From Streptomyces longispororuber (GTDB lineage: Bacteria; Actinomycetota; Actinomycetes; Streptomycetales; Streptomycetaceae), in assembly GCF_014656095.1 (NCBI RefSeq), contig NZ_BNBT01000049.1:1-54304 (forward strand): a stretch of 54,304 bases of DNA. Reading direction: 5' to 3'. This document shows positions 17,276 through 26,216 of this stretch, piece by piece (the first letter of the stretch is position 1; each line of letters starts with the position of its first letter). The translations under genes and the position numbers were made by a program. The notes beneath the pieces are model-generated. The model was not told the origin of the DNA. It searched no databases and saw nothing but the letters and a program-made list of their open reading frames with translations.

Positions 17276-18151
17276 ATGACCTTCCCACCCCGCGCCCTGA
17301 GGCACCGTCGCCCGCGCCGCGCCGTCGGCACCGTGCTCGCAGCCGTGGCCCTGCTGGCGGCGAGCGGTGTCACGGGCACGACCGCGGCCGGGGCGACGGC
17401 CTCGGCCTGCCCGTCGGTCAACGGCCAGTGGGCCGCCCCGGGGCCGTTCGCCGTCAGCTCCGCGTCCAACGGCCGCGGCACGACCGTCTTCCGGCCGACC
17501 GAGCTGGGCACGCTGGGCTGCGCCACGCACCCCGTCGTGCTGTGGAACAACGGGGCCCGCTCCGGCCTCGACCGGTACGCGCCGCTGCTGAACCACCTGG
17601 CGTCGCACGGCTTCGTCGTCGCCGCGGCGGAGGGCAACGCGGGCACCGGCGGGCCCATGCTGCGCGGCCTGGACTACCTGACCACCGAGAACGGCCGGGC
17701 GGGCAGCCCCTACCAGGGCAAGGTGGACTTGGCCAACGTGGGCGCCACCGGCCATTCCTTCGGCGGCGGAGCGGCCGTCGACGCCGGGGCCGACCCCCGG
17801 GTGGACACCATCGCGCCGATCTACCCCCTCGCGTTCAGCAGCGGCAGCCGGGTGCGGGGCCCGGCGGTGTTCTACGCCGGGCAGAACGACACCGTCGTGC
17901 CCCCCTCGACGGTCCGCAGGACCTACCAGCAGGCCACGCAGGTGCCCGCCCTCTACGCCGAGCAACGCGGCGCCGACCACTACGGCATCCCCGGCCTGCA
18001 CGGCCCCGTCACCGCGTGGTTCCGCTTCCACCTCCTGCGCGACGAACAGGCCCGCGGCCTGTACTTCGGGCCCCATTGCGCCTACTGCTCGTCCCCGTCG
18101 TGGTCGGCCTTCGAGCGCAACCCCCGCGCCCAGGCCGTCCCGGGAACCTGA
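17276..18151 (+). CDS. secreted alpha/beta hydrolase (chlorophyllase/dienelactone-hydrolase-like)
   Basis: 291 aa with GAGGAGAG just before the ATG. The signal peptide has a twin-Arg-containing basic n-region (RHRRPRRAVG) and ends near GATASA. VVLWNNGARSG is the oxyanion loop, GATGHSFGGGAAV holds the nucleophile Ser, YAGQNDTVVPP the Asp and GADHYGIPG the His, all correctly spaced. Several Cys suggest disulfides. The fold suits secreted esterases; substrate is unknown. It follows the CoA-transferase genes by 122 nt and converges with the LAL regulator gene. Confidence 0.88.
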   Translation: MTFPPRALRHRRPRRAVGTVLAAVALLAASGVTGTTAAGATASACPSVNGQWAAPGPFAVSSASNGRGTTVFRPTELGTLGCATHPVVLWNNGARSGLDRYAPLLNHLASHGFVVAAAEGNAGTGGPMLRGLDYLTTENGRAGSPYQGKVDLANVGATGHSFGGGAAVDAGADPRVDTIAPIYPLAFSSGSRVRGPAVFYAGQNDTVVPPSTVRRTYQQATQVPALYAEQRGADHYGIPGLHGPVTAWFRFHLLRDEQARGLYFGPHCAYCSSPSWSAFERNPRAQAVPGT

Positions 18152-18184
18152 CCGCCCCTGCCCGGGTGAGCGCCGCCCCGACGG

Positions 18185-21027
18185 TCAGCGGCACGGCCCC
18201 CGGCTGTTCCCGTGCCGGGCCGGGAGGTCGGGGTCGTCACGAACCGTACGACGGGGTTTCTCCGAGTCCCCGGCCCCGTTCACCAGCCGGGCCAGGTCGA
18301 CGCGGGAGCGTATGCCCAGGGCCGCGAAGACGTTGCGCAGGTGGTGGTCGACGGTCCGCGGGCTCACGGACAACTGCTCGGCCACTTCGCGGTTGGTGGC
18401 GCCCGCGGCGACGCGGTGGGCGATGCGCTGCTGCTGTGCCGTCAGACCGGCGAGGGCGGCAGCGGATCCAGGGGCTGCCGCTCCCGCGGTGTCGCCCGCG
18501 GCGCGCAGCTCCGCGCCCGCCTGCTCGGCCCAGGCACGCGCGCCGCGGCTCTCGAAGCCGACGAGCGCGTTGCGCAGATGGGTTCTGGCCTCGCGAGGAT
18601 GGCGGTGCCGACGCAGCCAGGTGCCGTACAGAAGGTCGGTGCGGGCCCGTTCGAAGTCGCCGTCGGCACGGTCGTGGTGGGCCAGGGCCAGGGCGTAGAG
18701 GTCGCCGGCCTCTTCGGGGCGGGCGAGGAGGGCGCGGCAGCGGGCGAGCTGGGCGGGGGCCTGCGGGTCGGCGGTGGCGGCGGTCCAGACGGTGAACCGG
18801 GACAGGGCCGCGCGCCCCCGGGCCGGTTCGCCGGTGCGCGCGACGGCCTCGATGTAGCAGGGCACGGCCAGCATCCGTACCGCGAAGTGGCCCTGCCGGG
18901 GGCCGGGGTGCACCAGCGGGTCCAGCCGGGCCGCCGCCTCGTGCACCCGCCCGAGCGCGAGGTCCGTGCGGGCGAGGGCCCAGGACGCCAGGGCCGCGGC
19001 CTGCGCGAGCCCGTGCGCGGCCGCGTGCGCGAGCGCCGTGGCGGCGTGTTCGGCACACGCGTCGGTGTCGCCCGAGACGGAGGCGGCGAGGGCCAGGACA
19101 GCGTGCAGATGGGCCGCGGTGTTGCGCTGCCCGGTCCGGTGCGCGGCCGACAGCCCCTGGTACGCGTGGGCGCTGGCCCTGGCGTGGTGCCCCGCGCGCA
19201 GTTCGCTGTAGGCGAGGTGTTCCAGGGCCTGCGGCACGAGCAGGGTCGTGCCGCGGGCGTGGGCGGCGGCCAGGGCGCGGGTGTTGGCGGTGTTCGCGGC
19301 CGCGACGTCGCCGACGACCAGGGCGGCCGCTCCCGTACGCAGCAGCAGCGCGGGGTCGGTGACGCCGTCCGCCTGGCCGATGCACCGGCGCAGCGCGGCC
19401 CGTCCTCGGCTCCAGCGGCCCGCCAGGAAGGCGCGCATCCCGGTGCGGTAGTCGCCGAGCGGACCGGGGTCGGGGTCGGGGGTGAGGGCGTCGCGGTAGG
19501 CGGCGGCGTCGCCCGTGGCCCAGGCCGCCTCGGCGGCGCCCAGGCGTGCCTCGGCTGCCGCGGCCGGGTCGTGGGGAGCCAGCAGGCGCGCGGCGGTGCG
19601 CAGGATCAGGCGGGCGTCGGCGCCCGGCCCGTCTCGCAGCGCCAGTGTGCCGTGCACCAGCTCGGCCCGGCCCCGTACTTCGTCCGCCGCGGGCAGTCGG
19701 CGGGCCCGGGCGACCAGGGCGCGGGCCGCGCGGGTGTCCCCGGCCAGCCGCGCCTGGTCGGCCGCGGCGGTGAGGCGTGCCGCCCGTGTGGTGCGGTCGG
19801 CGGTGAGTTCGGCGGAGCGGGCGAAGGCCGCGCTGCGCCGGCGGTGGCCGTGGTCGGGCTGTGCCGCCTCGGCGGCCAGCGCGTCGGCGAGGGCGGGGTC
19901 GGTGCCTTCGGTCGCGCGGGCGCGGTGCAGTGAGCGCAGGAGCCGGTGTGCCGCACCGTCGAGGACGTCGGCCAGGGCCGCGTGAGCGGCCCGGCGGCGG
20001 GCCGGTGGCGCGCCCGCGTACACGCAGCGGCGCAGCAGCGCGGAGACGAAGCGGACGCGGTCGCCGGTGCCCGAGAGGACCCCGGAGGCCTCGGCGGCCG
20101 GGAGGTCGGCGGGGTCCGTGTCCGCTCCGGCGGCGGCCGCGCGCAGCAGGACCTCCACCGGTACGTCGCCGCGCGGCTCGGTCTCCCCGGCCGCCGCGAC
20201 GAGCAGCAGCAGCGCGCGCACGCCGTCCGGCAGGGCCCGTACGTACGCCGCGTGTGCCCGGCGGAGGACCTCCGCGGGGACCAGCGGGTACGGCAGCGGC
20301 GCCCGGCCCTCCAACTGGTCGGGGCAGAGCGCGGCGACGAGGTCGTGCAGGAGCCGGGGACTGCCCTCGGCCTCGGCGAGCAGTTCGGCGCGTACGACGG
20401 CATCGACGCCGGTGGGGGCCAGGTCGTCGAGCAGCGCGGCGGCGGCCTGGTCCGTGAGGGGTGCCGTCCACAGCAGCGGCAGGCCGCCGAGGGCGGGGTC
20501 GTCAGCGCGGTGGGCGGCGACCGTGAGCACGAGACCCACCGGGCACGGGGCGTCGAGGCGGCGGGCGGCGAAGCCGAGGGCGGCGCGCGACCACGGGTCC
20601 CACAGGTGTACGTCGTCGACGCATGCCAGCAGCGGCCCCCGCCGCGCCAGCGTGCGCAGCAGGCCGAGGAGGGCGGCGGGCGGCAGGCCGGAGCGCAGCA
20701 CGTCGGTGGGCGGCTCCGCGGCGGCGCAGCAGAGCAGGGCGTGCAGCCCGCTGTACGGCAAGGACGCCTCCGGGGCGGCGGCGCGGGCGACAGGACCGTC
20801 GCCCCGCTGCCGGTGCCGGAACGGGCGGCGGAGGGAGCGCGGAAGGCATGGGCCGCCCGATCCAGCAGCGCGGTGCGCCCGAGGCCCGGCCGCCCCGCCA
20901 GCACGAGCGCGCCGCCGCGCCCGGCCCGCACCCGGTCCACCAGGCGGACGACGGCCGCGAGTTCCGTCTCCCGCCCGTGCAGCCGTGGCGGGAGTCCCAC
21001 GGAGGCCGGTTCGGTCACGGCTGTCAC
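18185..21027 (-). pseudogene. LAL-type LuxR regulator, frameshifted in the ATPase domain
   Basis: The N-terminal part from GTG 21027 reads VTAVTEPASVG, then GRETELAAVVRLVDRV and the Walker A LVLAGRPGLGRTALLD. It continues to GATVL near 20791. The rest is in another frame: ARAAAPEASLPYSGLHALL, Walker B LLACVDDVHLWD, a long TPR-like middle, and the C-terminal LuxR HTH (LTAQQQRIAHRVAAGATNRE, then VSPRTVDHHLRNVFAALG). A single missing base between about 20770 and 20800 explains it. The LAL gene at 53117 has an uninterrupted 22-residue stretch (GARVL to ALH) matching the repaired sequence length. It is either a recent inactivation or a sequencing error in the G/C run. Confidence 0.85.
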
Positions 21028-21118
21028 GCTACTGCCGCGTGAACAGGGTGGGAACCCCTCGTTCCGCAACCCGTGGCGGCCGCGGAGGGCGGCCGCCACC
21101 GGTGTCGTGGACGTACGG

Positions 21119-22135
21119 TTACGAGGTGTGCGGGCAGTTGCCACGGTACTCGTCGATGGTCCGGCTCGGACGTGGCAGCGGGCAGAGGAACTGCTCGTAC
21201 CTGGTGTCGTTGTCGATGAACCGCTTCAGCCACGAGACGCTGTACTTCGCGATGGTGGTGTCGGGGGCGTTGGGCGTGAAGTGGCCGGCGTCGTTCAGCT
21301 CCAGGTAGGCCCTGTCCAGCGTGGACGGCAGGCTCTCGTAGAAGGGCTGCGAGTGGGTCGCCACCGGCGCGATGGTGTCGCCGTCGGCCCCGATGAGCAT
21401 GGTGGGCACGCGCACCTCGGACCACGTCTTGTCGAGGTTCCAGCCGGTGAGCGGGATCGCCGCCTGGAGTGACGGGCGGTCCTTCGCGGCTTCGAGGCTG
21501 CCGCCACCGCCCATGGAGTGGCCCATGACGCCCAGCCGGCCGCTGTCGACGCGGCTCCGCACGGAGTCGCGCCGGGTCAGGTGGTCCAGGGCGGCGAGGA
21601 GTTGGTCGCCCCGGCTCGCGGGCTGGTCGACGGTGGTGTGGGTGTCGATGGTGATGACCACGAAGCCCTGCGACGCCAGGCGCGGTCCGAGCCAGGCGAC
21701 GCTCGACTGGAGCGCGGTGTAGCCGGGGGCTATCGCGACCGCGCCGAAGGTGCCTTCCGCGGTGCTCGTCGGGTAGTGGATCGTGCCGCCGCCGAAGCCC
21801 GTCGCCTCCAGGGCCGACACCGACTTCTCGGCGACCGCGTAGGGGCCCCGCGGTGCCTCGATGCTCGCTTCGGTGGGGTCGGGGCCGCGCTCGTACGGGT
21901 TGTCGGCGGCGTGCGCCGCCGCGGGCCGTGTCGCGGCGCCCGCGCCGGAGGTTCCGGCGGTGAGCAGGCCACAGACGCTGAGCACGGCGGCCGCTGCCGC
22001 CGTCACCGTACGGGCGCGGCGCCAGGGCCGGGGACGGCTACGACCGTTGTGCCGGACGGCGTCGGCAGTCGGGGCGGTGCGGGTGGGGTGGGCGGTGCGG
22101 GTGGGGCGATCTTCTCGGTCCGCGTGGGGGCGCAC
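21119..22135 (-). CDS. cutinase/polyester hydrolase of the PET-hydrolase type
   Basis: 338 aa from GTG 22135, chosen for GGGAGGAG 5 nt upstream. A long basic n-region precedes the signal core, with cleavage near AAAHA; the mature part begins DNPYERGPDPTEASIEAPRG, as in Thermobifida cutinases. Visible active-site residues: Tyr139 (PGYT), Ser207 and Met208 (GHSMGG), Trp232 (TGWNLDK), Asp253 (GADGDTIAP), His285 (DAGHF). Cys318 and Cys334 would form the C-terminal disulfide. These enzymes hydrolyse cutin and aliphatic or aromatic polyesters outside the cell. Activity on PET is not shown. It lies behind the frameshifted LAL regulator on the same strand. Confidence 0.94.
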   Translation of the reverse strand: MRPHADREDRPTRTAHPTRTAPTADAVRHNGRSRPRPWRRARTVTAAAAAVLSVCGLLTAGTSGAGAATRPAAAHAADNPYERGPDPTEASIEAPRGPYAVAEKSVSALEATGFGGGTIHYPTSTAEGTFGAVAIAPGYTALQSSVAWLGPRLASQGFVVITIDTHTTVDQPASRGDQLLAALDHLTRRDSVRSRVDSGRLGVMGHSMGGGGSLEAAKDRPSLQAAIPLTGWNLDKTWSEVRVPTMLIGADGDTIAPVATHSQPFYESLPSTLDRAYLELNDAGHFTPNAPDTTIAKYSVSWLKRFIDNDTRYEQFLCPLPRPSRTIDEYRGNCPHTS

Positions 22136-22781
22136 GGAGTCTCCTCCCGGGAGGCGGTGGGGCGGAACCGGCCCCGTCACCCCGGCCACGACAACGACGT
22201 GCCGGGGAGAGGCGTCGGTGGCTCCGCCCGTGATGAACGACGTCCCTCACTGTCGGGGCGCGCCCGCCTCCACGCATCGGCGAAATCACCGGTCTCGCGA
22301 CGGCGCGGAGCTGACCTCGTCAGCAGGACTATGGTTCGCCGGTGTCGTACCTGAGGCTCGCCCGTGCCTGCCGCGATCCGGCCCGCGGGCTTGCAGACGG
22401 TGGTGAGGCGCTGCTCGCCCTCGGATCAGGCGGCCTGGGCGGGGTCACCGCCGAGGAGGAGGCGGCGGGGCGGGTGCACGGGCTGGCGGGCGTATGCGCT
22501 GTCCAAGCCGCGCTCGCCCTGGAGGTCGCCGAGCACCGGCGCTGCCCCTGAACACGGCCGCACTGAACAGGACGGTGAGGCAGGCGTGCGCCTGGACGAC
22601 GCGCCTGGACTACGGCTCGTGGCTATCCCCTTTCTCGTGTGCTCGGTGAGCGCATCCTGGGCGCGTCGCACGGGTGGCTCGGGTGTACGGAGAACGACTG
22701 ATTGCACCCGTCACGGCCGCTGCGGTTGTCTCCCGGTGAGGCCCTGGCACGGGGTTGGGGCTTGCGTCGTCTGGAGGGAAC
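22136..22781. other. 646-nt intergenic stretch
   Basis: No gene is supported. A small frame at 22342-22551 (plus, 69 codons, GTG start, no ribosome binding site) is possible but has no recognisable features. A short dyad GCTGAC-ctc-GTCAGC lies at about 22311-22325. The last 30 nt contain the GGAGGGAA ribosome binding site of the next gene. Confidence 0.55.
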
Positions 22782-24026
22782 ATGCACTTACGAAGACGAG
22801 CGGGGGCCCGGGGCACGGCGGTGTCCGCGGTGGCGGTGACGGCGGTGGCGGCACTCACCGGCGCGTCCTTCGCGGCGCCGGCCGAGCCCGGGCCGAAGCC
22901 GCGGATCGAGCGGGTGAGCGTCACTGCCGACGGGAAGCAGGGGCAGGGTGCTTCCACCCAGGCCGACCTCAGCGCCGACGGCAGCGTGGTCGTCTTCTCC
23001 TCCACGGCGAAGAACTTCGGCCCTCTCTCCCACGAGAAGAAGCCCGAGTTGTACGTCAAGGACCTGCGGAACGGGAAGCTGACCCAGGTGCACGCCCGGG
23101 ACGCGGGGGCGCCGAAGGGCTCGTGGACGGGCGAGTCGTCACTCAGCGCGGACGGCAGCCGGCTGGCCTTCGCCGCCGTCAGTCAGGTCGACGGGGGCCA
23201 GGGCGTCAAGGGAGAGGTCGGCGAGGTCTACGTCCGCGACCTGCGCAGCGGTCGTACCGAGAAGGTGAACGTCGGTGTGCCCGAGGACTACCGGGTCGTC
23301 GGGCGGAAGCCGTCCATCAGCGCCGACGGCCGCCATGTGGCGTTCCTGGCCGACCACAGGCCGTGGTGGCCGGAGTACGGAGCCGGTACGACGCGCGTCT
23401 ACGTACGCGACCTCAAGGAGGGGGTCACACAGCGGGTGAGCATCTACCCGCCGGACTACCGGCAGGCCGATAGCCCAGTCATCAGCGCGGACGGCGGCGT
23501 AGTGGCCTATGAGCTGCACTCCGGGGGCCACAGCGGACCGCCGTTCCGCGACCTCTACGTCACCGACCGCACGACCGGGCGGACCGAGAAGGTCGACGTC
23601 CCGCACCACGGACACTCGGCGAACGCTTCGAACGTCACCGACATCAGCCCCGACGGCAACAGCGTCGTCTTCCAGACGTGGGCGGACAACCTCGTCCCCG
23701 ACGACACGAACGACGAGACGGACGTGTTCGTCCGCGACTGGCGGCAGAAGCGGACCTGGCGGCAGGAGGCAACGGCCTTAGGCGAAGCCGCGACCGGCGG
23801 CAGATTCAGCGCCGATGGCCGGCACCTCCTCTTCCATGACGGCTCGGACGTCAGTGTGCGGAACCTGCGCACGGGGAAGGTGCACACGGTGCTGAGGGGG
23901 CTGGCGGTGCTCGACAACTTCACTTCCGACGCCGACACCCGCCGACTCGTGTTCACCTCCTCCAGGAGCGATCTGGTGCCCGGTGACACGAACCAGGCAT
24001 CGGACGTGTTCCTGCTGCGGCGGTAG
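22782..24026 (+). CDS. secreted TolB-like PD40 beta-propeller protein
   Basis: 414 aa from ATG 22782 after GGAGGGAA. A signal peptide (RRRAGARGTAVSAVAVTAVA, cleavage near SFAAPA) precedes at least six repeats with the pattern LSADGSxVVF or ISADGRHVAF followed by YVRDL and a K-V-x-V strand. This is the WD40-like PD40 propeller, as in TolB. Such proteins bind partners and have no catalytic motif; none is seen here. No neighbour gives a clear partner. The gene is free-standing between a long spacer and the APH-like gene. Confidence 0.88.
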   Translation: MHLRRRAGARGTAVSAVAVTAVAALTGASFAAPAEPGPKPRIERVSVTADGKQGQGASTQADLSADGSVVVFSSTAKNFGPLSHEKKPELYVKDLRNGKLTQVHARDAGAPKGSWTGESSLSADGSRLAFAAVSQVDGGQGVKGEVGEVYVRDLRSGRTEKVNVGVPEDYRVVGRKPSISADGRHVAFLADHRPWWPEYGAGTTRVYVRDLKEGVTQRVSIYPPDYRQADSPVISADGGVVAYELHSGGHSGPPFRDLYVTDRTTGRTEKVDVPHHGHSANASNVTDISPDGNSVVFQTWADNLVPDDTNDETDVFVRDWRQKRTWRQEATALGEAATGGRFSADGRHLLFHDGSDVSVRNLRTGKVHTVLRGLAVLDNFTSDADTRRLVFTSSRSDLVPGDTNQASDVFLLRR

Positions 24027-24244
24027 GACGTCGCCGCGACCGCGCCGGGGCGTACGTCTCAGCACGTTCCGCCCCGGTGCGTACCGGACACCGCCCGCAG
24101 GCCGCAGTCACGTCCGGCAGTGCCGGAGCATCCCCTTCACGTCGAAGCCGCCCAGCTCGGGCGACGCGGCCCCCGGCCCGGTGGCGCGCAGTCCCGCGTG
24201 GGCGGCGGCCGCACGCAGGGCGAGCCGGCGATAGCGTGATCCCC

Positions 24245-25045
24245 GTGACGGCTGAAGGCGAGGCGCTGGGCGGCGGGATGGCGAACGCGGGGGCGGTCTT
24301 CCGCCGGGGGGAGTTGGTGGAGCGACCGGCACCGCGCAACGCGCGCGCCCTGCATGCCCATTTGCATGCGCTGAAGGAGCACGGCTTCGACGCGGCGCCG
24401 ACCCCTGTCGGTCTCACCGGGGATGGCCGTGAGCAGTTGACGTTCATCCGTGGTGACGTGGCTCTGCCGCCGTTCCCGGACTGGGCGATGAGGAGTTCCG
24501 CCCTCACATCGGTAGGGAGCCTGCTGCGGCGTCTGCATGACACCAGCGCGGCCGTCGCGGTGGACCCCCGCGCCGAGTGGCCTTCCGACCTCGCCGACCC
24601 GGAGGGGGGAGGGATGGTGTGCCACAACGATGTGTGCCCGGAGAACGTCGTCTTCCGCGAGGGTCGCGCCGTGGCCCTGATCGATTTCGACTTGGCGGCT
24701 CCGGGCCGCGCTCTCTGGGACATCGCCATGACCGCCCGTTACTGGGTGCCCATGCTTGACCCCGAGTCGGCGGCCGCTCTCCACCCCCCGGGACTGGACG
24801 CGGCCGCGCGGCTGCGGATCCTGGCCGACGGCTACGGCCTCTCGGCGGAGGGCCGCGCCGAGTTGCCCGGCGTCATCGAGCAGGCCACGGAGGTCTGCCG
24901 GGCCTTCGTCGCCCGCCGCGTGGCCGAGGAAGACCCCGTCCAGCTCCAGGCGTGGGCCGAGCGGGGTGGATGGGAACGCTGGGACCGCGTGCAGACCTGG
25001 CTGGTGGACCACCGCAGGACGTTCACGGCTGCCCTGCGCAACTGA
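24245..25045 (+). CDS. aminoglycoside phosphotransferase (APH)-like kinase
   Basis: 266 aa from GTG 24245; GTG 24236 and ATG 24278 are alternatives, but the ATG would remove the family opening LGGGMANAGAVFRRGELVERP. The kinase-like catalytic loop VCHNDVCPENVVF (Brenner motif HxDxxxxN) and the metal-binding IDFDLAAPGRALWDIA are intact, and RHLHD-type helix LLRRLHDTSA precedes them. APH-fold enzymes phosphorylate small hydroxylated compounds, not only antibiotics; no resistance role can be claimed. It stands alone, without an evident promoter or terminator. Confidence 0.87.
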   Translation: MTAEGEALGGGMANAGAVFRRGELVERPAPRNARALHAHLHALKEHGFDAAPTPVGLTGDGREQLTFIRGDVALPPFPDWAMRSSALTSVGSLLRRLHDTSAAVAVDPRAEWPSDLADPEGGGMVCHNDVCPENVVFREGRAVALIDFDLAAPGRALWDIAMTARYWVPMLDPESAAALHPPGLDAAARLRILADGYGLSAEGRAELPGVIEQATEVCRAFVARRVAEEDPVQLQAWAERGGWERWDRVQTWLVDHRRTFTAALRN

Positions 25046-25371
25046 CCGGCTGCGGGGCTGACGCCGGTCGTGTCCTGCTTGCACGGCGCTCGTTGGTGGG
25101 GTGACGGCTGCACGGCTTCCCCACGGGACGCGTACCGGTCGCCAGCTTCCCGTTGCTCTGACGTCCGTGAGCCGCCTCGGCTCTGCCCGAGGCTGGCCTC
25201 GGAGGACAGCGGGACATCGGTCGTTCGAACGGCGAACGTCCGTCCTTCAGGCCTCCTCTTCCCTGTCGCGACCCGGGCGGCCACTGCCCTCCCCGTCAGC
25301 CCGTCGCCCTACTCCCCGTAGCGATGATGTGATCATGCCATCGGTCAGGGCGTACAGGGTGCGGCAAAACG

Positions 25372-25413
25372 CCGCAAAGGGTCCCGGGCCCATGGGACCG
25401 CGGTCCTTTGCGG
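25372..25413. promoter_or_regulatory. nested hairpin upstream of the cysteine protease gene
   Basis: The perfect arms CCGCAAAGG (25372-25380) and CCTTTGCGG (25405-25413) enclose GTCCC (25381-25385) pairing with GGGAC (25394-25398). The whole forms a long stem. No U tract follows, so a structured leader or a protein site is as likely as termination. Confidence 0.55.
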
Positions 25414-25457
25414 ACACGCGTCACCGCGTTGCATCGCGCGAAAACTCCTTCGCTGAA

Positions 25458-25475
25458 TGCTTATAGGGATAAGCA
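25458..25475. promoter_or_regulatory. inverted repeat TGCTTAT-aggg-ATAAGCA
   Basis: A perfect 7-bp dyad in a locally A/T-richer patch, 168 nt upstream of the cysteine protease start. It may be an operator; no regulator gene is adjacent. Confidence 0.45.
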
Positions 25476-25642
25476 CTCCCTTGGGCTACGGTTCGCCCGC
25501 GTTTCGTATGACACCGGCAAGCCGTGCTGTCATGCCACTGGCCTCGCGGGCACCGGGCCTCTGCCGGGAGAAGGCGGTCCGGTGCCCGTCGGGAGCCCCA
25601 ATCGCCCCGTACTCGTCGCACCCAGCACGGGAAGGCAGGAAT

Positions 25643-26206
25643 ATGGGCAGACTCAGGTTCGCGACCGCCGCATCCGCCATGGCACTGGCGGCAACGGGGG
25701 TGCTCGTGGCCGCCGCGGGCACGGCTCACGCCGAGGCGGGCTACAACAACATCGGCATGTACAAGCAGGAGAAGACCCAGTGGTGCTGGGTCGCCTCCGG
25801 GCTGACGATCGCCAAGTTCCACGGCCACGGCAGCACGCAGACGGACTTCTGCAACCGCGCCCAGCCCTACTACGGCTGCAACAACCAGCCCGCCACCCTG
25901 GAGGACATGGCCAGGGCCTGGGGCAGCCTCGGCATGACCCGCACGGGCTCGGGCCTCGCCAGCGCCGCCACGTTCAGCCAGGTCACCTCCGAGGTCAAGG
26001 CCGGGCGCCCGCTGGGGGCCCGCATCGGCTGGACGTCCGGCGGCGGCCACATGAACGTCGTCTACGGCTTCGACACGTCGAACACCACCATCGGCGTCGC
26101 CGACCCGTGGCCGGACACCACGACGTACACGTGGTGGAACTACAGCGACTACGTGAGCAACAGCTCCCACAAGTGGACCCACGCCCGGATCGGCATCTCC
26201 AACTGA
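25643..26206 (+). CDS. secreted papain-like cysteine protease (C39/C70-like)
   Basis: 187 aa from ATG 25643 after AAGGCAGGA. The signal peptide ends near TAHAEAG. The mature domain is about 160 aa: the Gln and Cys of QEKTQWCWVASG, His in GGGHMNVVYGF and Asp in VADPWPD make a papain-like catalytic set. Two further Cys (FCNRAQPYYGC) may pair. The QWCW pattern is shared by AvrRpt2-like and C39-like secreted proteases. The next gene starts 10 nt later, so the two are co-transcribed and may work together. Confidence 0.87.
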   Translation: MGRLRFATAASAMALAATGVLVAAAGTAHAEAGYNNIGMYKQEKTQWCWVASGLTIAKFHGHGSTQTDFCNRAQPYYGCNNQPATLEDMARAWGSLGMTRTGSGLASAATFSQVTSEVKAGRPLGARIGWTSGGGHMNVVYGFDTSNTTIGVADPWPDTTTYTWWNYSDYVSNSSHKWTHARIGISN

Positions 26207-26216
26207 GGCAGGCGAC

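Larger units (their letters stand above)
25046..25642. other. 597-nt intergenic stretch upstream of the secreted protease gene
   Basis: No gene is supported. It contains a strong hairpin at 25372-25413 and a smaller dyad at 25458-25475; both lie 5' of the cysteine protease gene and could be in its leader. The first 300 nt show nothing recognisable. Confidence 0.6.

Noticed and set aside
22342..22551. 69-codon frame with GTG start
   Set aside because: No ribosome binding site, no recognisable motif; it may be chance in a G/C-rich spacer.
24245..25045. Antibiotic resistance gene
   Set aside because: The APH fold is shared with many kinases; no specificity residues can be assigned.
25643..26206. 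Bacteriocin-processing C39 peptidase
   Set aside because: It is secreted with a signal peptide and not joined to an ABC transporter, and no precursor with a GG leader is next to it.
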